Shown here: positions 8,599-17,335 of the stretch, in pieces
How positions within the stretch are numbered: the stretch's first letter is position 1
Layout: every line of letters starts with the position of its first letter
Source: an uncultured Lachnospiraceae bacterium
Lineage (GTDB): Bacteria; Bacillota; Clostridia; Lachnospirales; Lachnospiraceae
Assembly: GCA_910586585.1 (NCBI GenBank)
Contig: CAJUKA010000036.1
Coordinates: 1 to 38,224 of the forward strand
Direction: 5' to 3'
DNA length: 38,224 nucleotides
Made by a program: the position numbers and the translations under genes
Notes under the pieces: generated by a model
The model's input: the letters and a program-made list of their open reading frames with translations, nothing else
Databases searched by the model: none
Told to the model about the DNA's origin: nothing

Positions 8599-9285
8599 AT
8601 GCACAATATCTTAAACCCCGAAGGTCCGTTTATGTCTTTCATTACCAAGATTACCTACAGTGCCTACCTGAATCTGTTATGGCTGATCTGCTGCCTGCCC
8701 ATTGTCACAGCCGGCGCGTCCACTACCGCCTTGTTTTATGTGACCCTGAAGGTTGCCAAAAACGAGGAGGGCAGCCTGACGAAATCATTTTTCCACTCAT
8801 TTCGGGAAAATTTCAGACAGGCCACTGTCATCTGGCTGATCCTTCTCGCCGTGGGCATTGTCCTTGGAATTGACGGTTACATATTTTATCATATGCGGTT
8901 TGAGAATGCCTTCTGGACTGTTGCCACAGCAGTTTTTCTCATCGCTGCAGCCGCCTATGCCATCATACTGATGTATATATTCCCGCTGCTTGCGAGATTC
9001 GACAACACCACCGCGGCAATGTTCAAGAACGCCATCATGCTCGGCATGCGCTTTTTGCTCTGCACGGCGGTCATGGCCGTCATATACTTTGCCATGGCAT
9101 TTGTCATCATCAACGTCTTTACGCCGATGATTGTTTTCGGGGAGGGACTCTGCGCACTGCTTTGCTCCTACCTGCTCTCCAACATCCTGCTGCTCTGCCA
9201 GGAAAAACAGGAAGAACCCACTTTAGCCAGCGAATCCACCGGGACAGAAGAATCCGCCAAAATAAAGGAACGTGAAATCCTATGA
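8599..9285 (+). CDS. YesL family membrane protein (DUF624)
   Basis: A 228-residue integral membrane protein with about five helices. The start (LNPEGPFMSFITKITYSAYLNLLWLICCLPIVTAG) carries the hallmark of the DUF624/YesL family, which is commonly found beside LplABC-type sugar importers and extracellular glycosidases in Firmicutes. Its biochemical role is not established; help in assembly or regulation of the transporter is a guess from co-occurrence. The C-terminal 30 residues are charged and cytoplasmic. GAAGGGAG precedes ATG 8599. Its end overlaps the next gene by four bases (ATGA), indicating translational coupling. Confidence 0.88.
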   Translation: MHNILNPEGPFMSFITKITYSAYLNLLWLICCLPIVTAGASTTALFYVTLKVAKNEEGSLTKSFFHSFRENFRQATVIWLILLAVGIVLGIDGYIFYHMRFENAFWTVATAVFLIAAAAYAIILMYIFPLLARFDNTTAAMFKNAIMLGMRFLLCTAVMAVIYFAMAFVIINVFTPMIVFGEGLCALLCSYLLSNILLLCQEKQEEPTLASESTGTEESAKIKEREIL

Positions 9286-10025
9286 AAACAATCCGCGATG
9301 AAAATCTCAAAACGCTGAAAGGCAGGACAAAAATAGAGTATATCTGGGATTACTACAAGCTTCCGCTCGCAATCCTCGGTGTCCTGCTGTATATCCTTGC
9401 CTATATTCTGTATGGTCATTTTACAGCCAGGGAGCCTGTACTGTATGTCGCACTTGTCAATGTAAACGCCGGCGAAAATCTGAGACAAGGACTCGGAGAG
9501 GATTTTCTCGGCCACAGGAATCTGAATCCGTCCAAAAACAAGTTAGAGCTGTACACCGGACTGTACCTGACCGACGACGAGCTGAACGAAAACCACCAGT
9601 ACACCTACGCATCGCGCATGAAAATCCTCGCTGTCATTGACGGGGAACTGCTCGATGTCGTCCTGATGAACCGGGAAGCGTTTGATGCGTTTTCCCAAAA
9701 CGGCTACCTGTATGCTCTTGAAGACTTTCTTCCGCAGGCGGACTCCGGCTTGTATAACGCCATAAAGCCGGATCTTGCCGCCAATATCGTCATTCTCGAG
9801 GACAACCAGGAGGAACTGCTGTTTGATTCATCCGCATCCTATCATGCGGTGACCGAGGAGCACTATTACGGCATCGACCTGTCGCGCACGACGCTGATCG
9901 ACAGTGCCGGGTTTCATGAACCCGTCTACTTCGGCATCGTTGCAAACTCACCGCGCACGGACAACGCCGTGGACTATTTAAAATACCTATACAACTACGA
10001 ATCGTCAGGAAGTGATATCCAATGA
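9282..10025 (+). CDS. One-helix membrane protein of unknown function in the YesL operon
   Basis: A 247-residue protein with a charged N-terminus of about 27 residues, one strong membrane helix at about 28-46, and a globular domain of about 200 residues outside. It has no lipobox and no motif I recognise. The outer domain is mixed alpha/beta and acidic. It starts within the ATGA overlap with YesL and ends in another ATGA overlap with a LacI regulator, so the three proteins are made together. Such coupling suggests a YesL partner, perhaps a sensor or assembly factor for sugar uptake, but this is inference from position only. Confidence 0.75.
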   Translation: MKTIRDENLKTLKGRTKIEYIWDYYKLPLAILGVLLYILAYILYGHFTAREPVLYVALVNVNAGENLRQGLGEDFLGHRNLNPSKNKLELYTGLYLTDDELNENHQYTYASRMKILAVIDGELLDVVLMNREAFDAFSQNGYLYALEDFLPQADSGLYNAIKPDLAANIVILEDNQEELLFDSSASYHAVTEEHYYGIDLSRTTLIDSAGFHEPVYFGIVANSPRTDNAVDYLKYLYNYESSGSDIQ

Positions 10026-11035
10026 AACCAGAAATCTCCAATCCGACAATGAAAGACGTGGCAAGGGAGGCTGGCGTTGCCCTTGGCACCGTATCCAAGG
10101 TAGTCAACGGCATACCGGTCGGCGAATCTTACAGAATCCGCGTGGAAAATGCAATAAACAAGCTCGGCTACCAGGTTAACAGTTATGCCCAGGGACTCCG
10201 GGCGGACAAGACCCATACCGTCGTTTTCCTGATTCCCAATACAGCGGAACCTTTTTACGCCTCCCTCACCTACCATGTCAATCTGGTGCTGTTACGGCAG
10301 GGATACCGGATGCTGCTCTGCTGCACCGACTATGATTCAGATCTGGAACAGGAATATATCGCAATGGCACAGCAGAACAAGGTTGACGGCATCATCGGGC
10401 TGACCTACAACCCGGATTTGAGCGTTCATAAAAATACGCCTTTCGTTTCCATTGACCGCTGCATGGGATCAGGTATCCCCTGTGTGGCGAGCGACAATTT
10501 CGCAGGCGGACAGCTGGCTGCGGAAAAGCTGGCGGATTTTGGATGTAAAAATGTTGCCTTTCTGTGCAAAAGCTCCTCCATCAGCAATGAACCGAACAAG
10601 CGCAAAGCCGGCTTTGAGAACGGCTGCCTTGCCCGCGGACTCCATTGTGAAATGAAAATAGTGGGCGACAACGAACCCTATGACACCTTTGAACAGTTCC
10701 TTGCAGACCACGCCCCTAGCGGAAAAATGTCCCTGGACGGAATTTTCTGCGTGACAGACGGGCTCGCATATTTTATACTGAAAATGCTGCGCAGGCTTGG
10801 CTTGGACATCCCACGGGACATCCAACTGATTGGGTACGACGGCATCCGCTTTTTCGGGGACGCTGACTACTTATGCTCCACGATTGTCCAGCCAGTGCCG
10901 GACATTGCGGAGTTGTGCGTGAGGCTTCTATTGGACAAGACCATACGGGAAAAACCATCGCTGCTATGCCTTCCTGTCACTTACGCCTATGGCGGAACCA
11001 CACGGGAAGATGCGCCAAATTCGCAGTTGTATTAA
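10022..11035 (+). CDS. LacI-family transcriptional regulator (unrelated to the twin pair)
   Basis: A 337-residue regulator. The helix-turn-helix is at about residues 9-32 (TMKDVAREAGVALGTVSKVVNG) and the hinge is more typical than in the other two (NSYAQGLRADKTH), followed by a sugar-binding effector domain. It is only distantly related to the twin regulators at 7491 and 14195. It overlaps the preceding gene by four bases, and the next gene follows after 15 bases. It may regulate its own operon or a distant sugar locus; no divergent target is adjacent. Confidence 0.9.
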   Translation: MKPEISNPTMKDVAREAGVALGTVSKVVNGIPVGESYRIRVENAINKLGYQVNSYAQGLRADKTHTVVFLIPNTAEPFYASLTYHVNLVLLRQGYRMLLCCTDYDSDLEQEYIAMAQQNKVDGIIGLTYNPDLSVHKNTPFVSIDRCMGSGIPCVASDNFAGGQLAAEKLADFGCKNVAFLCKSSSISNEPNKRKAGFENGCLARGLHCEMKIVGDNEPYDTFEQFLADHAPSGKMSLDGIFCVTDGLAYFILKMLRRLGLDIPRDIQLIGYDGIRFFGDADYLCSTIVQPVPDIAELCVRLLLDKTIREKPSLLCLPVTYAYGGTTREDAPNSQLY

Positions 11036-11050
11036 AAATGGAGGATTATT

Positions 11051-11617
11051 ATGATACTATACCACGGCAGCAACACAGGAAACATTAAAGTATTAAAACC
11101 AAACCAGGCTGACCATGACCGCCCCTATGTATATATGACCACAATCGATGTCGTGGCAGCATTCTATCTATGCAACGCCGTGGACAGGCCCTATTACTGG
11201 TTTCCTTATGGTTTTGAAGGCGGCAGCGATATCCCAGTCTACCACGAACTGTACCCGGATGCGCTGAGAGAAGTATCGGACGGTGTCAGCGGATATATCT
11301 ACGAAGTCCATGCAGAAGAAAACCAAGTCATTCCATTCAAAAATATCCCCTGTGCGAGGCTGGCGACAGAACCTGTTGAAGTAACGAAGTATGTCCGGGT
11401 AGAAAATGCATACGATCTATTTATGGAATATGTGAAACAGGGAAAAATGAAGGTAAGCCATTTTGAAGACAAATCGAAGCAGCAGCTGGAATGGTGGTAT
11501 TCATGCCTTGTCGACTATTTAAAGGAAAAACACATGATAAAAACCCCTGACTGCTCCTATGCCTGTTTCATAAAATTAAAATTACCACAAGTGTGGGAAA
11601 GATATACTGCTGAATAA
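11051..11617 (+). CDS. Small protein with an N-terminal LYHGS motif, possible ADP-ribosyltransferase-like fold
   Basis: A 188-residue cytoplasmic protein beginning MILYHGSN, with YMTT about 30 residues later. LYHGS near the N-terminus followed by a Tyr/Thr strand is typical of DUF3990 and related ADP-ribosyltransferase-like folds, where the His contacts NAD. A catalytic Glu cannot be assigned with confidence. GGAGG lies seven bases before ATG 11051, and the gene starts 15 bases after a LacI gene, so it is probably co-transcribed with it. It could be a modifying enzyme, a toxin-like domain without an obvious antitoxin, or an inactive relative. The gene is solid; the fold assignment is tentative. 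Confidence 0.6.
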   Translation: MILYHGSNTGNIKVLKPNQADHDRPYVYMTTIDVVAAFYLCNAVDRPYYWFPYGFEGGSDIPVYHELYPDALREVSDGVSGYIYEVHAEENQVIPFKNIPCARLATEPVEVTKYVRVENAYDLFMEYVKQGKMKVSHFEDKSKQQLEWWYSCLVDYLKEKHMIKTPDCSYACFIKLKLPQVWERYTAE

Positions 11618-11704
11618 ATATTCCTGTTGATCGGAAAATTACATAATAAAAAATAACATTTAGAATATTGACAATATGAAATTCGCAAAGGAAAGGAACC
11701 ATCC

Positions 11705-12736
11705 ATGGAAACAAAAGATTTGATATTGCGAAACTGGCGTGACAGTGATGCAAAGGCTTTATATGAAATGTGTCTTGACGAAGCCTTGAGAAAAAGCGGG
11801 ATTGATTTCTACAATTCGATTACTGACAGCCAGAGTGCTATCCAATGTTGGATGAATGACAGTGGATTTAAAGTGATTGCCGACAAAAGAAATGATAACT
11901 TTATAGGATTTATCAGCCTGGGTGGCATGAACCGATATGATGGCTACATGGAACTAGAGTACGCTATCGCTGCCCCATACCGGAACAACGGCTACGCAAT
12001 ACAGGCAGTGAAAAGGATGCTTGATTATGGATTCAAAGAGATGAATTTATCAGCCATCGCCGCATGGGTGAGGTCACACAATCGGGCGAGCATAAGCGTT
12101 TTAGACAAGTGTTCCTTTACCTTTGAAGGAAGATTAAGAAAACACGCGCGTGATAAAAGCGATACACTGTGCTACTCTATTTTAAAAGAAGATTGGGAAA
12201 GGAAAATCTGCAAAATCGATTCTTTACTTCATTCAGCAAACATAGATATCCGCATCATGAATTATGATGATATTCCATTCATCTGCAAGGCAGACGGCGA
12301 CGAGAGCCAGAAGAATATCGCCTATTTAAAACGGCAGCTGGATAACCAGGAAAAACGTGAGTGTACCGCATTGCTTGCATTGTACAACGGTACTGCCGCA
12401 GGATATGTATTTTTGTACTACCAATGCAGATGGGGCGGGCTGTCCGGTCATAATATTCCGGGTATAGTCGATTTGATTGTATTTGAAAAATACCGGCGGA
12501 AGAAAATAGCTACCATGTTATTGGATGCAGCAGAAACCATTGCAAAACAGCATTGTAATAAAATATATCTGGATGTCTGCTTAAACAGCGACTACGGTCC
12601 TGCACAGAGATTCTATATAAAAAGAGGCTACATTCCTGATGGAAAAGGAGTTTATTATGAAGAAAAAATATGTGAAACAGATGCTGTCTGCCGGAATAAT
12701 GATGAATTGACATTATGTCTGGTAAAAGAACTGTGA
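11705..12736 (+). CDS. Tandem GNAT acetyltransferase
   Basis: A 343-residue protein with two acetyl-CoA-dependent GNAT domains in one chain. Residues 1-170 resemble RimJ/RimL-type N-acetyltransferases (LRNWRDSDAKAL start, APYRNNGYAIQAV pyrophosphate loop, HNRASISVLDKCSF). Residues about 178-343 are a second GNAT domain with VFEKYRRKKIATMLLDAAE and a C-terminal YIKRGYIP segment. GGAAAGGAA precedes ATG 11705. Substrate is unknown; drug, ribosomal-protein and small-molecule amines are all possible. No neighbour constrains it. Confidence 0.85.
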   Translation: METKDLILRNWRDSDAKALYEMCLDEALRKSGIDFYNSITDSQSAIQCWMNDSGFKVIADKRNDNFIGFISLGGMNRYDGYMELEYAIAAPYRNNGYAIQAVKRMLDYGFKEMNLSAIAAWVRSHNRASISVLDKCSFTFEGRLRKHARDKSDTLCYSILKEDWERKICKIDSLLHSANIDIRIMNYDDIPFICKADGDESQKNIAYLKRQLDNQEKRECTALLALYNGTAAGYVFLYYQCRWGGLSGHNIPGIVDLIVFEKYRRKKIATMLLDAAETIAKQHCNKIYLDVCLNSDYGPAQRFYIKRGYIPDGKGVYYEEKICETDAVCRNNDELTLCLVKEL

Positions 12737-12744
12737 ATCGTATC

Positions 12745-12798
12745 GCAAAGAAAAAGATGCTGTGAAGGATCATCCGGCTGTCAGCCCTTCACAGCATC
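12745..12798 (-). terminator. Intrinsic terminator after the XRE regulator
   Basis: Arms GATGCTGTGAAGG (12756-12768) and its complement (12786-12798) form a 13-base perfect stem. On the minus strand a U-rich tract follows (complement of AAAGAAAAA at about 12747-12755). It lies just past the stop codon at 12805 and also separates the convergent GNAT gene. Confidence 0.85.
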
Positions 12799-12804
12799 CC
12801 CTGC

Positions 12805-13893
12805 TCACGACAATGCCTGTATCATATTATCAAATTCTTCCATACTACGGACAGCATCAAAATCCTCTGCTGCCAGCCACTTATCCCGCACAATCTCGCA
12901 AAGTGTTCTGGAATCAGATGTTTCAAAATCCGTTCTCTCCTTTTTCATTTCGCCGAGAAGCACCGACGAAACACTGTATTTCCCTGAACGCATATCAAAC
13001 TCCCTTGCAGTCTTTACAACAGTCTTTAACTCGTCGTACATCAAATCATACTGCTTTAACCGGGCTAACAACGCCGCCATCGTGCAATGGTTTCTTACAG
13101 TCCCCCATTCGACAGGTTCTTTTGCGTCAAAAACAAGTTCCTGCAAGGCAAACAATTTGCGGCATACCTTCAACAACTCTTCATCCGGAAGAAGCCTTTC
13201 CCCAAGCAGCAGGTAAATTCCATGATGCATCGCTGCATACCCCTCTTGGATTCTGGTGCGGATAAACGGAAGTTTCTCTTCTTCGTCCAGCGCCCACCAA
13301 ATCTGTGTTTCTTTACAATATTTCTGGGATGGTAATGTTTCAAAAATTGCCCTGCCTATTGCTCTACGTCCCATTTCACAATGGTTAAACGCAAGCCTTG
13401 CCGCCGCTTCCAGCCTGATATCCTGATCAGGGCAATATTTCATAATCCGCTCGCCGATCATTGTGATTTCCGAATCATATTTTTTCATATTCTCCTGCCA
13501 CTCTGGTATGTTTCCATCACTATCGCCTGCCAAAAACAACGCATACATAAGCTTGTTCAACAGCATATAACTATTGGGGTATTCCGCAATGCCATTTCTC
13601 GCGACAGCAATACAGTCGTCAATTCTTCCCTGACTGACTGCCTCCTGAAACTGTTCCAGATACTTCGCAATCCTCTCTTTCCTGACCGTTTCGTTTATCC
13701 CCATCAGACAGTCAACAGTAACTCCGAAAAACTCCGCGATGTCTGGCAGCAGCTCTATATCAGGATAACAGATACCATTCTCCCAACGTGATACAGATTG
13801 ACAAGATACCCCAAGGATTGCCGCAAACTCTTCCTGCGTAATATCCTTTTCATGCCGCAGACACCTGATTTTATCTCCAACATTCAGATTCAT
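12805..13893 (-). CDS. XRE-family transcriptional regulator with helical-repeat C-terminus
   Basis: A 362-residue regulator. Residues 1-65 are a Cro/CI-type helix-turn-helix (KIRCLRHEKDITQEEFAAILGVSCQSVSRWENGICYPDIELL). The remaining 290 residues are alpha-helical with TPR-like spacing, a layout used by peptide- or metabolite-sensing regulators. An upstream in-frame ATG at 13914 lies within the ribosome site; GGAGG sits about ten bases before ATG 13893, which is therefore the start. It is divergent from the second LacI paralogue. The regulon is unknown. Plain XRE regulators with a similar C-terminus are frequent in Lachnospiraceae. Confidence 0.85.
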   Translation of the reverse strand: MNLNVGDKIRCLRHEKDITQEEFAAILGVSCQSVSRWENGICYPDIELLPDIAEFFGVTVDCLMGINETVRKERIAKYLEQFQEAVSQGRIDDCIAVARNGIAEYPNSYMLLNKLMYALFLAGDSDGNIPEWQENMKKYDSEITMIGERIMKYCPDQDIRLEAAARLAFNHCEMGRRAIGRAIFETLPSQKYCKETQIWWALDEEEKLPFIRTRIQEGYAAMHHGIYLLLGERLLPDEELLKVCRKLFALQELVFDAKEPVEWGTVRNHCTMAALLARLKQYDLMYDELKTVVKTAREFDMRSGKYSVSSVLLGEMKKERTDFETSDSRTLCEIVRDKWLAAEDFDAVRSMEEFDNMIQALS

Positions 13894-14063
13894 TTTTATA
13901 CATCCTCCAATCACTCAAACTTATTCTTATCGTTTATTGAAAGGTGCGCCTCTTTCTACTGTTCAATTTATCAGATTTTCATGACAGGATCAACCACGCA
14001 TTGAGTGAGGTTTCCTCACGCAGTAATTGAAATACAAGCTGCATATTTTTTCATTTTTTACAT

Positions 14064-14092
14064 TTGACACATTTTATTTTTTACATTATAAT
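14064..14092 (+). promoter_or_regulatory. Consensus promoter of the second LacI paralogue
   Basis: TTGACA at 14064-14069 and TATAAT at 14087-14092 have a 17-base spacer. The surrounding bases closely match the promoter at 7302-7330. The leader of about 95 bases has an imperfect inverted repeat, TCTCG near 14113 against CGAGA near 14133. The other bases from 13894 to 14063 hold no gene that I can see. Confidence 0.75.
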
Positions 14093-14194
14093 GATATAAA
14101 ACTCAAAAAATTCTCGCATATCATGCAGATACGAGAGAAAAACCATCTGGGAAAAATATCAAAATACACTATATTGAGAAAGGATGTGACTTCC

Positions 14195-15265
14195 ATGGCT
14201 GACCGTGTCACCATTCAGGACATCGCGGATGAACTGGGCGTCTCGCGCAACACTGTATCCAAAGCAATCAACAATACAGGGCTGCTCGCCGACGCCACCA
14301 GGGAACGCGTTTTGAAAAAGGCGATCGAAATGGGATATAAACAATTCTCCTATATAAATATCTATGGTTCTGGCAAGCCCGAAACCGACCTTACTCCCGA
14401 GACAAACAAACGGGAGATTTCTCTGTTTACGTCCAATTTTATAGGAAGCTCCCACTTTGCCTCCACGATGCTGGACAAATTTCAGCGGGAACTTTCCAGC
14501 ATGGGTTACAGTTTCACCATGCACAGACTTCAGGAACATGAGATCGAAAGCCTGTCCCTTCCCGGCTCTTACAATGAAGAACGGACTGCAGGAATCATCT
14601 GCATTGAAATGTTTCACAAGGACTATTGCCATATGCTCTGCGGGCTCGACATTCCTACACTATTTGTTGATTCACCGGTAGCGGATCTTGATAAACCGAT
14701 TAAATCGGACTGCCTCTACATGGATAACCAGACAGACATAGGCTGTTTTGTGCGCGAGATGATCCGCAGGGGTAAGAAACGAATCGGATTTATCGGCGAC
14801 ATCTCGCACTGCCAGTCTTTTCATGAGCGCTTTCTGGGGTATCGGAATGCCATGTATTTGTCCGGGCTCTCCTGTCCTGAGGAATACTGCATCACCAAAA
14901 ACAAAACAGGCGTTAAGGTTCCCGGATATAATCCATACCGCGAATATATAATGGAGGAGATTCAGAAACGAAAAGAACTGCCAGACGTGTTCATCTGCGC
15001 AAACGACTTTATTGCCGTGGACGCCATGTCTGTGTTTAAACAGCTGGGAATCCGTGTGCCGCAGGATGTCTACCTGTGCGGGTTTGACGATTCTCCAGAA
15101 TCGCACGTAACCTCGCCCACACTGACCACGATCCATATCCACAGCCAGATTATGGGATTCTCCGCAGTGCACCTGCTTATGTCGCGAATCAAGGAACCTT
15201 CGCTGAATTTCCGCAGGATTTACACAGAAACCAGTCTGATTTACAGAGAGTCAACCGGAGATTAA
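14195..15265 (+). CDS. LacI-family transcriptional regulator (paralogue 2)
   Basis: A 356-residue near-copy of the regulator at 7491, identical in length. The helix-turn-helix differs by one residue in the first 48 (GLLADAT against GILADAT). Most changes are in the linker after residue 50 and scattered through the effector domain, suggesting the same or a very similar operator but possibly another ligand. An earlier in-frame start at 14027 lies upstream of the promoter and is rejected; ATG 14195 has the same AAAGGATGTGA ribosome site as paralogue 1. No sugar transporter is beside it: the divergent gene is an XRE regulator and the next gene is on the opposite strand. Confidence 0.9.
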   Translation: MADRVTIQDIADELGVSRNTVSKAINNTGLLADATRERVLKKAIEMGYKQFSYINIYGSGKPETDLTPETNKREISLFTSNFIGSSHFASTMLDKFQRELSSMGYSFTMHRLQEHEIESLSLPGSYNEERTAGIICIEMFHKDYCHMLCGLDIPTLFVDSPVADLDKPIKSDCLYMDNQTDIGCFVREMIRRGKKRIGFIGDISHCQSFHERFLGYRNAMYLSGLSCPEEYCITKNKTGVKVPGYNPYREYIMEEIQKRKELPDVFICANDFIAVDAMSVFKQLGIRVPQDVYLCGFDDSPESHVTSPTLTTIHIHSQIMGFSAVHLLMSRIKEPSLNFRRIYTETSLIYRESTGD

Positions 15266-15526
15266 AATTTTATAGTTTCATATACTTCAGTATTGACATC
15301 TACCACACAACGCATAAGCACCAGATTTACAAACACGCTCTAGTACAGCATTGCCTAAATAATAGTGAAAAACAGTGCCTGATATTTGTTTCAGTACATG
15401 AATTCCATTCGGCAGTTTTACCAGGACTGCTTAGTTAAGTTCGCGCTTATGGAGCCACCCACCACTGTGATGAACCCCACCAAGCCTTATGAGCGGCGCT
15501 TTTGGTCACGAATTATAACAGCGTTT

Positions 15527-16141
15527 CTATGCCTCGATGTTTATCCCATTCTCTCTTAAATATTGACGAAGTTCTGATACATTGCCGTAATAGACGCATC
15601 CCTTCATGCCGACATTGCCTGCTGATTCCACATTTTCAGGTCTGTCATCAACAAAAAAACACTCCTCTGGCTTTAATCCGAACGTTTTGAAAAAATCAAG
15701 ATATGCGGCGGTTTCTGGTTTTATTACCTTATGTTCACAGGAAATCCAAATTCCTTTCATATAAGAAATGGATTTTATAAATTTCGAAAATGAATGGAAG
15801 CGGTATGATGTATTAGATAACAGGTACATGTCATATCCGTTTTCTGACAATTCTTTTACCAGTTTTTCCATGGGCAGATTGGGGGGCTGCACCATTCTAA
15901 ATTCTCGGATAAAGCGCTCCACTGTATGATGCAGATGTGTTGGCACTCTTTTGCATATAGACGCAATTGCTTCATCATCGGATACTACCCCTCTGTCCAT
16001 TTGTATCCATTCCACAGAGGAGCAAACATGATTTTTTATCCACCAAAAATCCTCCTCATTCTCTACATAGCCATAAATATACTCTGTTTGATGGTAGATT
16101 GTCAGTACATTTCCCATATCAAAAACAATATTCTTAATCAT
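15527..16141 (-). CDS. HAD-superfamily phosphatase (YihX-like)
   Basis: A 204-residue cytoplasmic hydrolase of HAD subfamily IA. Motif I is FDMGNVL with nucleophile D8 (the DxGNV variant seen in YihX-type sugar-phosphate phosphatases), motif II is LLSNTS, the motif III lysine is in HKVIKPE, and motif IV is FVDDRPENV. An alpha-helical cap follows motif I. The frame is open to 16303, but only ATG 16141 has a ribosome site (GGGGGA) and begins right before motif I. The likely substrate is a hexose phosphate or a similar small phosphate; the sequence does not decide. Confidence 0.85.
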   Translation of the reverse strand: MIKNIVFDMGNVLTIYHQTEYIYGYVENEEDFWWIKNHVCSSVEWIQMDRGVVSDDEAIASICKRVPTHLHHTVERFIREFRMVQPPNLPMEKLVKELSENGYDMYLLSNTSYRFHSFSKFIKSISYMKGIWISCEHKVIKPETAAYLDFFKTFGLKPEECFFVDDRPENVESAGNVGMKGCVYYGNVSELRQYLRENGINIEA

Positions 16142-16213
16142 ATAAATCCCCCATTCCTGCCGGCAGCCCGCAAATTTGGGCACAAGCACTAATTTGTTGT
16201 GTGAATAATCCCT

Positions 16214-16257
16214 GTTTTGGCGTTTTTCGGTGTGAGACCTAGTATTTCTCACACTAT
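16214..16257 (-). repeat. Palindromic intergenic element (copy B)
   Basis: GTGTGAGA at 16230-16237 pairs with 16247-16254. The flank on the left, TTTTGGCGTTTTTCGG, closely resembles TTTTTGGCATTCTTCGG at copy A (5127-5143), and both have CACACTA on the right. Both copies lie shortly after the stop codon of a minus-strand gene. Copy B lacks the long inner stem of copy A. Confidence 0.55.
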
Positions 16258-16269
16258 TCATATATTCTC

Positions 16270-17169
16270 TTAACAGCCTTTCCGATATTCTCTCGGCGTA
16301 CATCCCATATATTTGCGAAAATAACTGCCAAAATGACTTGGACTAGAGAATCCTGTCATTTCGGCAATATCCAATATACGCAAATCCATATTTTTTAAAA
16401 GTACTGTGGATTGACGTATTCTGTATTGCATCAAAAATTCCATAGGAGTCATCTGTAATGTTCTCTGAAAACCTCGACACAATTCACTTCGGCTGATATA
16501 CGCCGCGTTTGCGATATCGTCAAGTTTTAATGATTCCTGATAATTTTCCTGCATATACTGAAGCGCCGCCTTTACCCGCTGCTTATCTCGTTTGACATCA
16601 GCGCTAACAATATCCTTTTCTTTTGGCATCTTTTCAAATATCTGAAGCCACAAACTTGAAAGCAATATCACAATCTGAAGCTGATATGTTAATTCTCTGC
16701 CTGCAAATAAATTTACCACCTTCTTTAACAGAACTTGCGTTTCTTGGTATGAAGGACTATTGCTGTCCCACACCATATAAGACAAATTTCCCGTCAAAAC
16801 AGGTTCAACACATTCCTTATAAATATCACTGCCTCTGGTATTGCCTATCAGCTCTCCACGCCATATAAAAGAATACAGCTTTCCCTGTGCAAGCATACAT
16901 GGTCTAATCTGATGCATCAGTCCAGAATTGATAAATACAATATCTCCTTCTTTCAGATGTAGCTGCTCTGCTTCTATCTGACAGAAAAAAGCACCTTCTA
17001 TGATCATTGTAACTTGCACTTCTTCATGCCAGTGCCAGCATATATATCCATTCTCAAAATCTGCGAAATCATCAAGATACACTGCCAAAGGAAACCCCTC
17101 TGTACCATGCATTTTGGTTTCCCGCAAACTATCATCTACAATTGTCTGTGTTGCCTTCATTTTTTCCAT
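16270..17169 (-). CDS. AraC-family transcriptional regulator
   Basis: A 299-residue regulator with an N-terminal cupin sensor (residues about 40-110, containing WHWHEEVQVTMIIEG and LKEGDIVFINSGLMHQI) and a C-terminal pair of helix-turn-helix motifs (LDDIANAAYISRSELCRGFQ and ILDIAEMTGFSSPSHFGSYF), ending in the usual CTPREYRKG. AGGAAGG lies about nine bases before ATG 17169. It is divergent from the KduD-like dehydrogenase across 166 bases, so it probably activates that gene in response to a sugar or uronate. The ligand is not known. Confidence 0.9.
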   Translation of the reverse strand: MEKMKATQTIVDDSLRETKMHGTEGFPLAVYLDDFADFENGYICWHWHEEVQVTMIIEGAFFCQIEAEQLHLKEGDIVFINSGLMHQIRPCMLAQGKLYSFIWRGELIGNTRGSDIYKECVEPVLTGNLSYMVWDSNSPSYQETQVLLKKVVNLFAGRELTYQLQIVILLSSLWLQIFEKMPKEKDIVSADVKRDKQRVKAALQYMQENYQESLKLDDIANAAYISRSELCRGFQRTLQMTPMEFLMQYRIRQSTVLLKNMDLRILDIAEMTGFSSPSHFGSYFRKYMGCTPREYRKGC

Positions 17170-17243
17170 TGTTTTACCTTCCTAACTACAATCTCCTTCG
17201 TTCATATTCGCTATTATTATGATAGTTTTTACGTCTATTTTGT

Positions 17244-17272
17244 TTGTTTTATCCTTATTTTTCCTATATAAT
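17244..17272 (+). promoter_or_regulatory. Candidate promoter of the dehydrogenase gene
   Basis: TATAAT at 17267-17272 is preceded 17 bases upstream by TTGTTT at 17244-17249. The weak -35 fits an activator-dependent promoter under the divergent AraC protein. Confidence 0.5.
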
Positions 17273-17335
17273 GATACTAATTTAATAGTTTATGGGTAAC
17301 TGTATCGTATTTTCAATTGAAAGGGTTGGATTATT

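Noticed and set aside
14027..14194. 56-residue N-terminal extension of the second LacI protein
   Set aside because: It would begin upstream of the promoter, and paralogue 1 starts at the same position as ATG 14195 with the same ribosome site.
15266..15526. Possible gene remnant between the second LacI gene and the HAD gene
   Set aside because: A short frame (MNPTKPYERRFWS start) can be read but no ribosome site, motif or continuation supports it.
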